From: Tabrizicola aquatica
GTDB lineage: Bacteria; Pseudomonadota; Alphaproteobacteria; Rhodobacterales; Rhodobacteraceae
NCBI RefSeq assembly: GCF_002900975.1
Contig: NZ_PJON01000003.1
Coordinates: 434,001-498,000 of the forward strand
DNA length: 64,000 nt
Direction: 5' to 3'
The translations under genes were made by a program, and so were the position numbers. The notes below the pieces were generated by a model. It had not been told where the DNA came from. It worked only from the letters and a program-made list of their open reading frames with translations, and did not search any database. This document shows, one piece after another, positions 54,754 through 64,000 of the stretch (position 1 is the first letter of the stretch; each line of letters opens with the position of its first letter).

Positions 54754-56275
54754 CCGCGTCCCCGAACTTCTGGCCGGCCATCCATAGGCCCAACTCCGCC
54801 GCCGTCATCGTCCCCCGCGTGAACCCGGGCGACAACCGGCCTTGAGACATCACATGAATGACATCCGACAGCCCCATGATTTCGTCCAGGTCTTCCGAGA
54901 TCAGCAGCACCGCCGCCCCCCGGTCCCGCGCCGCGATCAGCTGCGATTGCACATAGGCAATCGCGCCCACGTCCAGACCCCGCACCGGCTGGTTCGCCAG
55001 GATGACCTCGGGGCCTGGGGCCATCGCGCGGCCCAGGATCAGCTTCTGCATGTTCCCGCCCGAAAGCAGCCGTATGCGCGTATCCGGTCCCGGACAGCGC
55101 ACGTCATAGCCCTTGATGATCCCTTCCGCGAAGGCCCGCGCCGCGCGCCAGTTCATCCAGCCGCGCCGGGAAAACCGGGTGCGATACCCCTCCAGCACCG
55201 CGTTCTCGGTCAGGTCGAAATCGGCGATGCTGCCCTGGTGGTGCCGGTCCTCGGGTATCCGCGCCACGCCCCGGGCCAAGGCTTCGCCCGGCGACCAGCG
55301 CGTGACTGGCGTGTCCTTCAGCACGATCCGCCCAGACGCCGGCAGGGCCAACCCGCCGACAATCTCGGCCAGCGCCGCCTGCCCGTTGCCCGAAACGCCG
55401 GCCAGCCCGGTGATCTGTCCCGCCCGCAAGTCCAGCGTCACCGCCTTCAATCCGGGGGCTGCCCCCCGGTCGGGCGTCGAGACCCCGTCCAACCGCATCA
55501 GCACCGGCCCGGCAACCCGAGCCTCGGCTCGGGGCAGGGACAGCTCTCCCCCCACCATCAGGGCCGCCAGCGCGCCCTTGTCGGTGGTCTGCGTATCCAC
55601 CTCGCCCACCACGCGCCCATGCCGCAGCACCACGCAGCGGTCGGCGATGGCCATGACCTCGTGCAGCTTGTGGCTGATGAAGATCACCGACAGCCCCAGC
55701 GCCGTCGCCTTCCGCAGCGTGGCGAACAGCGCATCGGATTCCTGCGGCGTCAGCACCGCCGTCGGTTCGTCCAGGATCAGGATGCGGGCGTCGCGATACA
55801 GCGCCTTCAGGATCTCGACCCGCTGGCGTTCGCCAACCGACAGGCGGCCGACCTTGGCATCGGGATGCACCGCCAGCCCAAAGTCGCGCGACAGGCGTTC
55901 CACCTTGTCCCGCGCCCCGCTGTGTGAGCGGGACCACAGCCCCTCGGTCCCCAGGCGGATGTTGTCCAGCACCGTCAGGTTGCCCGCCAGTGTGAAATGC
56001 TGGTGGACCATCCCCACCCCCGCCGCCAGGGCGGCACGCGGGTTGCCGGGTGGCAGGGGTTGGCCAAACACCTGAACCTCTCCCTCATCAGCCACATAGT
56101 GACCGAAAAGGATGTTCATCAGCGTCGTCTTGCCCGCGCCGTTCTCCCCCAGCAGCGCCACGACCTCGCCGCGCCGCAGGGTCAGCGAGACCGCGTCGTT
56201 GGCCTTCAGCGCGCCAAAGCTTTTCGAAATGCGGTCGAGGCGGAGGACGACCTCCGCCTCCTGTCCTGCGCTCAC
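54743..56275 (-). CDS. nucleoside/nucleobase-type ABC transporter ATP-binding protein
   Basis: The 510-residue double ATPase has a normal first Walker A (GENGAGKT, 43-50) and signature SVGERQRVEILKAL. The second half has the degenerate GVSGNGQAALAEIV loop and LSGGNMQKLILGR, the typical arrangement in sugar/nucleoside importers of this class. DEPTAVLTPQE marks the first Walker B region. It sits between the binding-protein gene and the permease genes with short overlaps. Confidence 0.94.
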   Translation of the reverse strand: MSAGQEAEVVLRLDRISKSFGALKANDAVSLTLRRGEVVALLGENGAGKTTLMNILFGHYVADEGEVQVFGQPLPPGNPRAALAAGVGMVHQHFTLAGNLTVLDNIRLGTEGLWSRSHSGARDKVERLSRDFGLAVHPDAKVGRLSVGERQRVEILKALYRDARILILDEPTAVLTPQESDALFATLRKATALGLSVIFISHKLHEVMAIADRCVVLRHGRVVGEVDTQTTDKGALAALMVGGELSLPRAEARVAGPVLMRLDGVSTPDRGAAPGLKAVTLDLRAGQITGLAGVSGNGQAALAEIVGGLALPASGRIVLKDTPVTRWSPGEALARGVARIPEDRHHQGSIADFDLTENAVLEGYRTRFSRRGWMNWRAARAFAEGIIKGYDVRCPGPDTRIRLLSGGNMQKLILGRAMAPGPEVILANQPVRGLDVGAIAYVQSQLIAARDRGAAVLLISEDLDEIMGLSDVIHVMSQGRLSPGFTRGTMTAAELGLWMAGQKFGDADAA

Positions 56276-57285
56276 GACGATTTCGGCTCGTTGTCGTCGA
56301 TGGTCACGGTAAAGCTGCCGTCCTTGATGGCGGCCTCTTTCTCGGCGACCAAAGCCATCACTTCGGCCGGAACCTTGCCCTCGAACGTGCCCAAGGGTGC
56401 CAGCGAGCAGCCGCCCGCGTTCATGTAGGAATAGACCCCATAGTTGTCGGCCTTGAAGCTGCCCGCCTGGATCGCGGCCACGGCGGCGTTCAGCGTCGGC
56501 TCAAAGTGCCACAGGGCCGAGGTCACGACCGTTTCGGGATAATCCGGCTGGGTGTCGATCACGTTGCCGATCGCCAGCACGCCGCGTTGCTTCGCCGCGT
56601 CGGACACGCCGAAACGTTCAGCATACATCAGGTCGGCCCCGCCATCGATCATCGCAAAGGCGGTTTCCTTGGCTTTCGGCGGATCGAACCACGACCCGAT
56701 GAAGCTGACCTGGAACTTGGCGTCCGGCTTCACCTCGCGCACGCCGGCCATGAAGGCGTTCATCAGGCGGTTCACTTCGGGGATCGGGAAGCCGCCGACC
56801 ATGCCGATATTGCCCGCCGTCATGCCGCCCGCGACGATCCCGGACAGATAGGCCGCGTCCTGGATGTAGTTGTCAAAAACCGCCAGGTTCGGGTTCGCCG
56901 CCGCATCCGGCGGGAAGCTGGAGCCAAGCAGGAAGGCCACATCCGGGTATTCGGCGCAAACCTCGCGCGCTTCGGCCTCGGCCCCGAAGATTTCGCCCAC
57001 GATCAGCTTGACGCCCGCCTCGCAGTATTCGCGCATCACGCGGGGATAGTCGGTGTTCGCGACGTTCTCGGTGTAGGTGTAGTCCACCGTCCCCGCAGCC
57101 TTCAGCGCCTCGGCCGCGATGTGGATGCGGCTGACCCATTGCTGTTCGACCGGCACCGTGTAGATGCCCGCCATCTTCAGCGTCTCCTGCGCGAAAGCGC
57201 CGCGCGGCAGGTGCGCCGCGACCAGCGCCGCCGCGCCGCCAAGAAGAACCCCGCGCCGCGAGGTCGTGAAGCGTCCGTCCGTCAT
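56272..57285 (-). CDS. BMP-family solute-binding protein with twin-arginine signal
   Basis: The 337-residue protein begins with TSRRGVLLGGAAALVAAHLP, a twin-arginine signal, so it is probably exported folded by the Tat system, whose genes are also in this window. The mature part is a BMP/PnrA-like nucleoside-binding fold (MAGIYTVPVEQQWVSRIH, NIGMVGGFPIPEVNRLMNAF, GSWFDPPKAKETAFAMIDGG). Relatives bind purine nucleosides or bases. I choose the ATG at 57285; three upstream ATGs in frame are possible. A perfect palindrome is 29 bases upstream. Confidence 0.9.
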   Translation of the reverse strand: MTDGRFTTSRRGVLLGGAAALVAAHLPRGAFAQETLKMAGIYTVPVEQQWVSRIHIAAEALKAAGTVDYTYTENVANTDYPRVMREYCEAGVKLIVGEIFGAEAEAREVCAEYPDVAFLLGSSFPPDAAANPNLAVFDNYIQDAAYLSGIVAGGMTAGNIGMVGGFPIPEVNRLMNAFMAGVREVKPDAKFQVSFIGSWFDPPKAKETAFAMIDGGADLMYAERFGVSDAAKQRGVLAIGNVIDTQPDYPETVVTSALWHFEPTLNAAVAAIQAGSFKADNYGVYSYMNAGGCSLAPLGTFEGKVPAEVMALVAEKEAAIKDGSFTVTIDDNEPKSS

Positions 57286-57313
57286 GCTGTCACCCATCCC
57301 TGTCATTGGTTGA

Positions 57314-57333
57314 TTTTTACCAGACAGTAAAAA
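57314..57333. promoter_or_regulatory. TTTTTAC-N6-GTAAAAA palindrome upstream of the nucleoside transporter
   Basis: TTTTTAC-CAGACA-GTAAAAA is a perfect 7-bp inverted repeat 29 bases before the binding-protein start, in the leader or promoter of the transporter-deaminase operon. It is a strong operator candidate. No regulator gene is adjacent, so the factor is unknown. Confidence 0.65.
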
Positions 57334-57438
57334 CGTCCCGCCGATTCGATACAAGCTTGCTGGGGGCCGGCCCGGTTTGGCGTCGACTTGCCCGCAAAAT
57401 CGGCGGCCGCGACGGGAGTTGCCCCGATTTGCGGCAGG

Positions 57439-58662
57439 TCAGGGCGCGCGCGCAGCGACGGCCATCCCGTCCTCCAGCGCGGAGGAGGGGAACACGACAA
57501 GGCTGTCGCCCTCGTCCAGGCCCGAAAGCAGCTCGGCGCTGTCCTCGACCTGGCGGCCGATTTCGACCGGGACCAGGTCGGCGCGGTTGTCGCGGACGCG
57601 GAACACGGCCCAACCCTCGCCATGGCGGAACAGGGCAGATTGCGGCAGTTGCAGCACTGCATCTTCCTGCCACAGAAGCAGGCGGACAAAGACCCGGAAC
57701 CCGTCGCCCAGGCCCGGCCGGGCGGCAGGCGCGGCGCCCAGGTCCAGATGCACCCGGACGCGCTGCTCCTCGATCCCCAGGGCGCTGATCTTGGTGACGG
57801 CGGAGGGCGCCACGCGCCGCACAACGGCCTGCAGGGCCCCCGATCCGCCCCAGCGGTCAACCTCGGCCGCCATCCCGGGCGCCACCTGCACCGCGTCCGA
57901 GGACAAGAGGTCCACCACGATCTCCAGTTCCGCCAGATCGCCCAGCGTCATCAAGGGCTCGCCGGCCTGCACCGGGCGTTCCGAGGGGTCCGCCAGCGTC
58001 AGCACCACCCCGTCATGCGGCGCGGTCAGGCGCAGGCAGCAGTCACCCGGCGCGGTCTCGCCCCCAGGCGTGGGGCCGATCAACTGCGCCTCGGCCCGGA
58101 CCAGCGAGGCGCGGGCCAGGTCCACCTCGGACCGCGCGGCAGCAAGGCGCTGGGTCGCGGTGATCTGGGCGGTTTCCAGGTCCTCCAGCATCCGCTGCGG
58201 GATGATCCCGCTTTCGGCCAGTGACCGGCCCCGGGTCAGTTGCGCCTCGGCCTGGGCCAGGGCGGCGCTGGCCGTGGTCACGCCGGTTTCCGCCAGGGCA
58301 AGCGAGGCGCGGGCCTCGGTCACGGCGGCCTCGGCCTGAGCGCGGCTGCGGGCGTCCATCAGGACCGGGGCGGCGGGCTGGATCACGGCCAGCACCGTCT
58401 CGCCCCGCGTCACCGGATCGCCCACCTCGACCGGGCTGCGTTGCAGGGTGCCGGCGATGGGGGCGGCCACGGTGAAAGGGTCGCGCACGCGGGTCACGCC
58501 CTCGGCCAGGACGGTGCCGCGCATCGGGCCGGTCGCCACGGCGCCAAGGTCCACCACCACAGGCTCGGGCCACAGTGCCCAGACCACCGCGCCGACCAGG
58601 GCCAGCGCCCCCACCCCCCAGACCAGTCCTTGCCGCAGGTTCATCGTTCGGGCCTCCGTCAT
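57439..58662 (-). CDS. HlyD-type membrane fusion protein
   Basis: The 407-residue periplasmic adaptor has one N-terminal helix (LVWGVGALALVGAVVWALWP), a lipoyl-like half (PFTVAAPIAGTLQRSPVEVGD), a long alpha-helical hairpin (about 105-190, Ala/Glu/Arg-rich) and beta-barrel domains (LRLTAPHDGVVLTLADPSE). It works with the FtsX-type permease and LolD-type ATPase encoded just upstream. It overlaps the permease gene by 4 bases. Whether an outer membrane channel takes part is unknown. A bulged inverted repeat in the 140 bases after it may be a weak terminator. Confidence 0.9.
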   Translation of the reverse strand: MTEARTMNLRQGLVWGVGALALVGAVVWALWPEPVVVDLGAVATGPMRGTVLAEGVTRVRDPFTVAAPIAGTLQRSPVEVGDPVTRGETVLAVIQPAAPVLMDARSRAQAEAAVTEARASLALAETGVTTASAALAQAEAQLTRGRSLAESGIIPQRMLEDLETAQITATQRLAAARSEVDLARASLVRAEAQLIGPTPGGETAPGDCCLRLTAPHDGVVLTLADPSERPVQAGEPLMTLGDLAELEIVVDLLSSDAVQVAPGMAAEVDRWGGSGALQAVVRRVAPSAVTKISALGIEEQRVRVHLDLGAAPAARPGLGDGFRVFVRLLLWQEDAVLQLPQSALFRHGEGWAVFRVRDNRADLVPVEIGRQVEDSAELLSGLDEGDSLVVFPSSALEDGMAVAARAP

Positions 58663-61022
58663 TCTCGGGATTTCAGGGCCGACACCAGGTCGATCCGGTC
58701 CAGCCGTCGCCGCACCAGCGTGACCGAGCCAAAGGCCGCCACCAGCGCCGCGACCCCGGCCAAGGCATAGGTGCGCCGGCTGATGGCAAAGGGCAGCTGC
58801 ATGATATCGGTCGAGACCGCGCTGACCATGCCCTGCGCCAGCCAGGTGCCGACCAGCCAGCCCACCGGGATCGCGACCAGCGTCAGAAGCATCATCTCGC
58901 CCACCAGGACAAAGGCCACCTCGTGGCGGGAAAAGCCCAGGACGCGCAGGGTGGCAAGCTCATAGCTGCGTTCCGACAACAGGATCTGCGCGGCGTTGTA
59001 GATCACGCCCACGGCGATCATCATGCCGATGGCGGTGTAGATCGTGACCATGGTCAACAGGTTCTCGCGCAAAAGCGTGCGGAACTGACGCTCCACCTCG
59101 GCCCAGTCGATCAGGCCCGAGACGGCGGGCAGGCTGCCCAGCCTGTCGTCCAGTGCCGCGCGGGCGGAAGTATCCAGCGAAAGGTGCAGGTGGCTGACCT
59201 GCGGCGCGCTGCGCAGGGCGGCGAAAAGGGCAGGGGCAGCGATATGCGCCTCTTGCCCCAGCCCTTGCGCAAAGACCGCCGTGACCGGCAGCCGCAACGT
59301 TTCGCGCGGCGGGGCGAGGAGTTGCACCTCCAGCCACGATCCGGGGCCGACCTTCAGCACCTGCGCCAGCTTTTCCGGCAGCACCAACCCGTGCGGCGGC
59401 AGGGCGACCTCGCGGCCCCGGTCGTCCACCAGGCGGGCCAGCGTCTCGCCCTCCCAATGCGCCTGCACCGCGCTTAACCGTTCCGCCGTGCCATTCACCA
59501 GCCGCGCGGGGATGGCATAGCCCGGCTCGACCTTCAGCACGCCGGGCAGGGCGCGGGCGGCCAGCAGCACCGCTTCCCCCGCCGGTTCGGTCAGGCCCAG
59601 CGTCAGGTCCTGCCGGTTCGCGGCACCAAAGATGCTGTTGCCCAGAAGCGAGGCGCTGTCGAACATGAAATAGCTCATCACCAGCACCGCGACCGAGGCC
59701 GAGACACCAAACAGCGTGATCGCCGCCCGCCCCGGCCAGCGCAGGATCGACCGGGCGATCATCACCGCCGTCTGGCGCAAGCGCATCGCCTCCAGCGCCC
59801 GGTCCAGGACCCCGCGTGAAAACAGCGCCGGGGCAGGGGGCCGCATCGCCTCGGCCGCAGGCAGGCGGACCGATTGCCAGACCGCGCGCCCCCCGCCCAG
59901 TGCCGCCACCGCCAGCGCCAACGCGGCCGAGATCACCAGCGCCGAAGGGTTCGCCGCCCGGATCACGAAGGGAAAGCGGAAATATTCGGCGTAAAGCCCG
60001 ATCATCCCGTCGGCCATCCAGAACCCCGCCGCCCAGCCCGCTGCAATGCCGATCACTCCGATCAGCAGCGCCAGCTTCAGATAGTGCCAGGCAATCTCGC
60101 GCGTTGAATAGCCCACCGCCTTCAGCAGCCCGATCTGCGGCCGCTCCAACGCGATCAGGCGGCCCAGCACCATGTTGACCAGAAAGGCCGAGACCAGAAG
60201 GAACACCGGCGGCGCATAGGTCGACATCGCCGAAAGCTGGTGCATCTCGCTGGTCAGGAAGGCGTGGGATTGCTGGCGTTCGCGGTCATGCGCGCCGGTT
60301 CCGCCATAGGGGGCAAGGATGCGGTCCAGTTCCGCCGCGACCTGCCGCGCATCCGCCTCGCGCATCAGCCGAAGCGAGATCTGGTTGACCGCCCCCGCCA
60401 TGTCGGTCGCCGCCGCTACGGCACGGTCCGGCATGAACAGGATGCCAAAACGGCGGTCGTCCGGCATCAGCGAGCCGGGGCCAAGCGCATAGACGAACTC
60501 GGGCGACAGGACCCAGCCGGTCACCGTCAACTCGCGCAGCTCTCCGCCCAGGATCACGCCCAGATGGGTGCCGGGAACCAGGCCATGCGCCTCGGCGAAC
60601 GGTTCGGACAGCGCTACTTCGTCCAGCCGGTCGGGCAGGGGCATCCGCCCCCGGCGCAGGATTGGCAGGTTCAGCACCGCCCCATCGGCCGCGTATGAGA
60701 CGACCTGTCCGGTCGCGGGAACCGCCATGCCGTCCACCCGGACCAGCGCCAGCGTGGTGATCCGCCCCTCGACCTGCGCCACGCCGTCGATCCGCGCCAC
60801 CTCCTCCAGCACAAAGCGGGGGGCGCGTTTCAGCGTGGTAAAGACGTCGGCAAAACGGGCGCGGTCGTAATAGGCGGCCAGCGTCAGGTCCAGCGTGCGC
60901 AAGGTGGCCTGCGCGCCGACCAGCACCATGATCCCGCAGCCCAGGACCAGCGCGATGGCCAGGGCCTGCGCCCAGATCCGGGTCAGGTCGCGCAGAAGCT
61001 TGCGGTCCAGCGCCCTTACCAT
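58659..61022 (-). CDS. FtsX-type ABC transporter permease with two FtsX domains
   Basis: The 787-residue protein has an N-terminal helix, a large periplasmic domain and two FtsX domains of three to four helices each. The first runs from about 255 ([19 protein letters not shown]); the second is near the C-terminus, containing [20 protein letters not shown] and [20 protein letters not shown]. The layout is that of LolC/MacB-like type VII ABC systems, which move lipids, drugs or peptides out of the inner membrane by mechanotransmission. The substrate is unknown. Confidence 0.9.
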   Translation of the reverse strand: MVRALDRKLLRDLTRIWAQALAIALVLGCGIMVLVGAQATLRTLDLTLAAYYDRARFADVFTTLKRAPRFVLEEVARIDGVAQVEGRITTLALVRVDGMAVPATGQVVSYAADGAVLNLPILRRGRMPLPDRLDEVALSEPFAEAHGLVPGTHLGVILGGELRELTVTGWVLSPEFVYALGPGSLMPDDRRFGILFMPDRAVAAATDMAGAVNQISLRLMREADARQVAAELDRILAPYGGTGAHDRERQQSHAFLTSEMHQLSAMSTYAPPVFLLVSAFLVNMVLGRLIALERPQIGLLKAVGYSTREIAWHYLKLALLIGVIGIAAGWAAGFWMADGMIGLYAEYFRFPFVIRAANPSALVISAALALAVAALGGGRAVWQSVRLPAAEAMRPPAPALFSRGVLDRALEAMRLRQTAVMIARSILRWPGRAAITLFGVSASVAVLVMSYFMFDSASLLGNSIFGAANRQDLTLGLTEPAGEAVLLAARALPGVLKVEPGYAIPARLVNGTAERLSAVQAHWEGETLARLVDDRGREVALPPHGLVLPEKLAQVLKVGPGSWLEVQLLAPPRETLRLPVTAVFAQGLGQEAHIAAPALFAALRSAPQVSHLHLSLDTSARAALDDRLGSLPAVSGLIDWAEVERQFRTLLRENLLTMVTIYTAIGMMIAVGVIYNAAQILLSERSYELATLRVLGFSRHEVAFVLVGEMMLLTLVAIPVGWLVGTWLAQGMVSAVSTDIMQLPFAISRRTYALAGVAALVAAFGSVTLVRRRLDRIDLVSALKSRE

Positions 61023-61747
61023 GTCAGGTCCGCTGGTTGCAGCCGGTCGGTCACCGCCTCGTCGCGCACCACCTGACCGTCGGCCAGCACCACCACCCGA
61101 TGCGCGATGCGCTGGATCACCGCGTTATGGGTGATCAGCACCGTCGCCGTGCCCAGGTCGCGGTTGACAGAATGCAGCGCCTCCAGCACCTGCGCGCCGG
61201 TGGCAATGTCCAGGGCCCCCGTGGGTTCGTCGCACAAGAGCACATCCGGCCGCTTGGCAATGGCGCGGGCGATGGCGACCCGTTGCTGCTCGCCCCCCGA
61301 CAGTTCCGCCGGAAAATGGTTCAGCCGATGCGACAGCCCCACCCGCTCCAGCGCCTCTTCGGGGCGCATCGGGGTGGTGGCGATCTCGGTCACCAGCGCC
61401 ACGTTCTCACGCGCGGTCAGGCTGGGGACCAGGTTGTAGAACTGGAACACAAAGCCCACATGCGCGCGGCGGAACGCGGTCAGCGCAGCCTCGCTGGCAT
61501 TGGTCAACTCGGTGTCGCGGAAAAAGACGCGGCCCCCGGTCGGGCGGTCCAACCCGCCCAGGATGTTCAACAGCGTCGACTTCCCCGAGCCCGAGGCGCC
61601 AAGCAGGACGACCATCTCGCCCTCGTACAGGTCCAGGTCGATCCCGCGCAGCGCGCGCACCTCGACCGCCCCCGTGCGATAGACGCGGGTCACGCCTTCG
61701 GCGCGGAACACCGGGCGGGCCGGCGGGGCGGGGGGCGGCAGGGTCAT
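61016..61747 (-). CDS. LolD/MacB-type ABC transporter ATP-binding protein
   Basis: The 243-residue ATPase shows Walker [10 protein letters not shown] (50-58), signature LSGGEQQR (149-156) and Walker [12 protein letters not shown] (170-180). The [21 protein letters not shown] segment is typical of LolD/MacB-type ATPases. It is the first gene of the three-gene exporter unit and overlaps the permease gene by 7 bases. I start it at the ATG at 61747, where the domain begins; the frame is open far upstream. Confidence 0.93.
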   Translation of the reverse strand: MTLPPPAPPARPVFRAEGVTRVYRTGAVEVRALRGIDLDLYEGEMVVLLGASGSGKSTLLNILGGLDRPTGGRVFFRDTELTNASEAALTAFRRAHVGFVFQFYNLVPSLTARENVALVTEIATTPMRPEEALERVGLSHRLNHFPAELSGGEQQRVAIARAIAKRPDVLLCDEPTGALDIATGAQVLEALHSVNRDLGTATVLITHNAVIQRIAHRVVVLADGQVVRDEAVTDRLQPADLTW

Positions 61748-61779
61748 GCCCCCTTCTACACCGCTTTTCCGGTTTCCCA

Positions 61780-61793
61780 TTGATCTGACGCAA
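61780..61793. promoter_or_regulatory. FNR/FixK-like box upstream of the P-type ATPase
   Basis: TTGATCTGACGCAA matches the FNR-type consensus TTGAT-N4-ATCAA in 8 of 10 positions; TTGCG half-sites are a common variant. It lies in the 124-base gap between the divergent exporter unit and the P-type ATPase, about 85 bases ahead of the ATPase start. Redox control of the ATPase is possible. Confidence 0.4.
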
Positions 61794-61871
61794 GGATCGG
61801 CAAAGACTCGGCGGCCAGACTTATCTGCGATTGACCCGGCCATCCGGCCCCCGCGTCGCCCCAAGGACCGC

Positions 61872-64000
61872 ATGACCGAACCCTTCCACCACTTGACCGC
61901 CGCCGAAACGCTGGCCGCGCTGGACGCCCGGCCCGAGGGCCTGACGACGGCCGAGGCCGCAACCCGCCTGGCCCGCCACGGCCCGAACCGCCTGCCCGAG
62001 GTGCGCACCCGTGGCCCCCTGCGCCGGTTCCTGGCCCAGTTTCACAACGTGCTGGTCTATGTCCTGCTGGCTGCGGCCCTGGTGACCGCAAGCTTGCAGC
62101 ACTGGGTCGATACCGGGGTGATCCTGGCCGTCGTGCTGGCCAACGCCGTGATCGGATTCCTGCAGGAAGGCAAGGCCGAGGCCGCGATGGCCGCGCTCCG
62201 CACCATGCTGTCGCCCCGCGCCGCCGTCCTGCGCGGGGGCGAGCGGACCACAGTGGCCGGACAGGACCTTGTCCCCGGCGATGTCGTCCTGGTCGAGGCG
62301 GGCGACCGTGTTCCGGCCGACCTGCGGCTCATGCAGGCGCATGGCCTTGCCGCCGACGAATCCATGCTGACCGGCGAATCGGTCCCGGCCGAAAAATCCG
62401 CCCGCCCCGCCCCGCGCGAGGCGGCGCTGGGCGACCGGCATTCCATGCTGTGGTCCGGCACGCTGATCACCCAGGGCAGCGCCCATGGCGTCGTCACCGC
62501 CACTGGCTCTGCCACCGAGATCGGGCGCATCGGCGGCCTTCTGGCGGCAGTCGAGGACATGACCACCCCCCTGGTCGCGCAGATGGACCGCTTCGCGCGT
62601 TGGCTTTCGGGGGCGATCCTTGCCGCCTCGGCCGCGCTGCTGGCCTATGGCACGCTCTTGGGCGGCTACGAGTTTTCGGCACTTTTCATGCTGGTCGTCG
62701 GCATCGCCGTGGCCGCGATCCCCGAGGGCCTGCCGGCGGTGATGACGATCACCCTGGCCATCGGCGTCCAGGCCATGGCCCGCCGCCGCGCCATCGTCCG
62801 CCGCCTGCCCGCGATCGAGGCGATCGGCGCGGTCAGCGTGATCTGCACCGACAAGACCGGCACCTTAACCCGCAACGAGATGATGGTCACCGCCGCTGAA
62901 ACCCCCTTTGGCCACTTCGCCGTCGCGGGTGAGGGGTATGCGCCTGAAGGCACCATCACCCCCCAGGGCGACCTGACCCGCCTCGCCCGGGCCGCAGCCC
63001 TGTGCAACGACGCCAGCCTTGTGCCGGACGGCAGCGGCTGGCGGGCCGAGGGCGACCCGATGGAGGCCGCACTTCTGGCTTTTGCCGGCAAGGCAGGCGC
63101 CCCACCCCCCGCCCGGCGGATGGACGCGATCCCCTTCGACAGCCGCCATCGCTTCATGGCCGTCCTGGTGAACGACACCACCCCGCTGGCGCTGGTCAAG
63201 GGCGCGCCGGAACGGGTCTTGCGCATGTGCAAGGACATCGACCGCGCCGCCTGGCACGACCGGGCCGAGGCGATGGCCGCCCAGGGCCTGCGCGTCCTTG
63301 CCCTGGCCGAACGGCCGCAGACCGGCCCCACGCTCGACCTTGCGGACCTGGACCACGACATGCGGCTTCTGGGCCTCGTCGGCCTGATGGACCCCCCGCG
63401 CCCCGAGGCGGTAGCCGCCGTCGCCGACTGCCGGGCCGCGGGCATCCGGGTCAAGATGATCACCGGCGACCATGCCGGGACCGCCATGGCCATCGCCCGC
63501 GCCGTCGGCCTGGCCCGGCCTGACCGCGTGCTGACCGGGGCCGAGCTTGACCTCATGGACGACACGGCCCTCGCCCAGACCGTGGCCGAGGTTGATGTCT
63601 TTGCCCGTACCAGCCCCGAACACAAGCTGCGCCTGGTACAGGCGTTGCAGTCCCAGGGCCTGTCCGTGGCGATGACCGGGGACGGGGTGAACGACGCCCC
63701 CGCCCTGAAGCGCGCCGATGTCGGCATCGCCATGGGCCTGCGCGGCTCGCAGGCGGCGAAAGAGGCGGCGGACCTGGTCCTGGCCGACGACAACTTCGCC
63801 ACCCTTGCCGCCGCAGTGCGTGAGGGGCGTACCGTGCAGGACAACCTGCGCAAGGTCATCAGCTTCGAACTGCCGACCAACGCGGGCGAGGCGGCGACGG
63901 TGGTCCTGGCCCTGCTTCTTGGCCTTGCCTTGCCGATCACCGCGATCCAGATCCTCTGGGTCAACCTGATCACCGGCATCACCCTGGGCCTTGCCCTCGC
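61872..64000 (+). CDS. P2-type cation-transporting ATPase (5' part)
   Basis: The frame from the ATG at 61872 stays open to the window edge (709 codons). It has the cation-ATPase N-domain ([12 protein letters not shown]) and all core motifs: TGES (167-170), PEGLP in membrane helix 4 (284-288), DKTGTLT with the phosphorylated Asp (327-333), [11 protein letters not shown] and [21 protein letters not shown] near 602-620. In the fifth helix [10 protein letters not shown] keeps the Asn and Glu of calcium pumps. In the sixth, [13 protein letters not shown] has Gly where SERCA has the ion-binding Asp. Ion specificity is therefore open (calcium, or another cation). The C-terminus is missing. Confidence 0.94.
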   Translation, partial: MTEPFHHLTAAETLAALDARPEGLTTAEAATRLARHGPNRLPEVRTRGPLRRFLAQFHNVLVYVLLAAALVTASLQHWVDTGVILAVVLANAVIGFLQEGKAEAAMAALRTMLSPRAAVLRGGERTTVAGQDLVPGDVVLVEAGDRVPADLRLMQAHGLAADESMLTGESVPAEKSARPAPREAALGDRHSMLWSGTLITQGSAHGVVTATGSATEIGRIGGLLAAVEDMTTPLVAQMDRFARWLSGAILAASAALLAYGTLLGGYEFSALFMLVVGIAVAAIPEGLPAVMTITLAIGVQAMARRRAIVRRLPAIEAIGAVSVICTDKTGTLTRNEMMVTAAETPFGHFAVAGEGYAPEGTITPQGDLTRLARAAALCNDASLVPDGSGWRAEGDPMEAALLAFAGKAGAPPPARRMDAIPFDSRHRFMAVLVNDTTPLALVKGAPERVLRMCKDIDRAAWHDRAEAMAAQGLRVLALAERPQTGPTLDLADLDHDMRLLGLVGLMDPPRPEAVAAVADCRAAGIRVKMITGDHAGTAMAIARAVGLARPDRVLTGAELDLMDDTALAQTVAEVDVFARTSPEHKLRLVQALQSQGLSVAMTGDGVNDAPALKRADVGIAMGLRGSQAAKEAADLVLADDNFATLAAAVREGRTVQDNLRKVISFELPTNAGEAATVVLALLLGLALPITAIQILWVNLITGITLGLAL

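Noticed and set aside
57345-57438. Bulged inverted repeat CCGCAAAATCGG / CCGATTTGCGG after the HlyD gene
   Set aside because: The stem has a bulge, a loop of over 20 bases and no T run, so a terminator call is not well supported.

Overview
The window is high-GC alphaproteobacterial DNA. It most resembles Rhodobacteraceae/Paracoccaceae (Rhodobacter and Paracoccus relatives). The evidence is a complex I (nuo) cluster broken up by many small extra reading frames, a layout reported for R. capsulatus and P. denitrificans, followed by birA, coaX and ribonuclease J. The remaining genes are also typical of such genomes: surE-pcm-nlpD, tatABC and an RpiR-controlled inositol locus. No rRNA, tRNA, insertion sequence, prophage or CRISPR array was seen. 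I read it as ordinary chromosome.

Layout. (1) 1-17315, plus strand: the end of nuoD, then nuoE-N. The nuo genes are interleaved with about a dozen small genes: secreted Cys-repeat proteins, three lipoproteins, helix-hairpin-helix and membrane proteins, DUF5333-like and DUF3291-like proteins, a carboxymuconolactone-decarboxylase-like protein and two very small frames. (2) 17305-20585, plus: birA, coaX, rnj, ending in hairpin terminators. (3) 20679-24074, minus: DEAD-box helicase and prfC. (4) 24183-28851: a SnoaL-like protein, an atypical SDR, a membrane protein, an orphan iron-type ABC ATPase, and two related YafY-type regulators with a shared palindrome in front of two transcription units. 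(5) 29023-32915, plus: tatABC, a DUF815-type ATPase and a CBS/CorC membrane protein. (6) 32952-35617, minus: surE-pcm-nlpD. (7) 35745-39003, plus: a polar amino-acid ABC transporter, then a convergent YiiX-like cysteine hydrolase. (8) 39794-46187, minus: iolR-iolC-iolD-iolE-iolB with two GGAA-N6-TTCC operators. (9) 46279-51197, minus: a membrane Ser/Thr kinase, a 54-residue protein and two periplasmic proteins that join a LysM domain to a solute-binding fold. (10) 51498-57285, minus: a BMP-type nucleoside/nucleobase ABC transporter with a cytosine-deaminase-like enzyme. (11) 57439-61747, minus: a LolD/FtsX/HlyD-type exporter. (12) 61872-end, plus: a P2-type cation ATPase cut by the window edge.

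How the genes work together. Region 1 encodes most of the proton-pumping NADH dehydrogenase, plus accessory proteins that are mostly predicted to be periplasmic or membrane-bound. Regions 8 and 10 are catabolic/uptake and salvage modules, each with a visible operator. The least explained unit is region 9. A kinase with a cytoplasmic catalytic domain and a PDZ-like outer part is followed by two probable peptidoglycan-binding receptor-like proteins and no permease, which suggests an envelope-sensing system rather than transport. Recurrent intergenic elements (a composite hairpin/GGATATTTGGG repeat in three copies and a pair of 10-bp hairpins) lie between several of these units.
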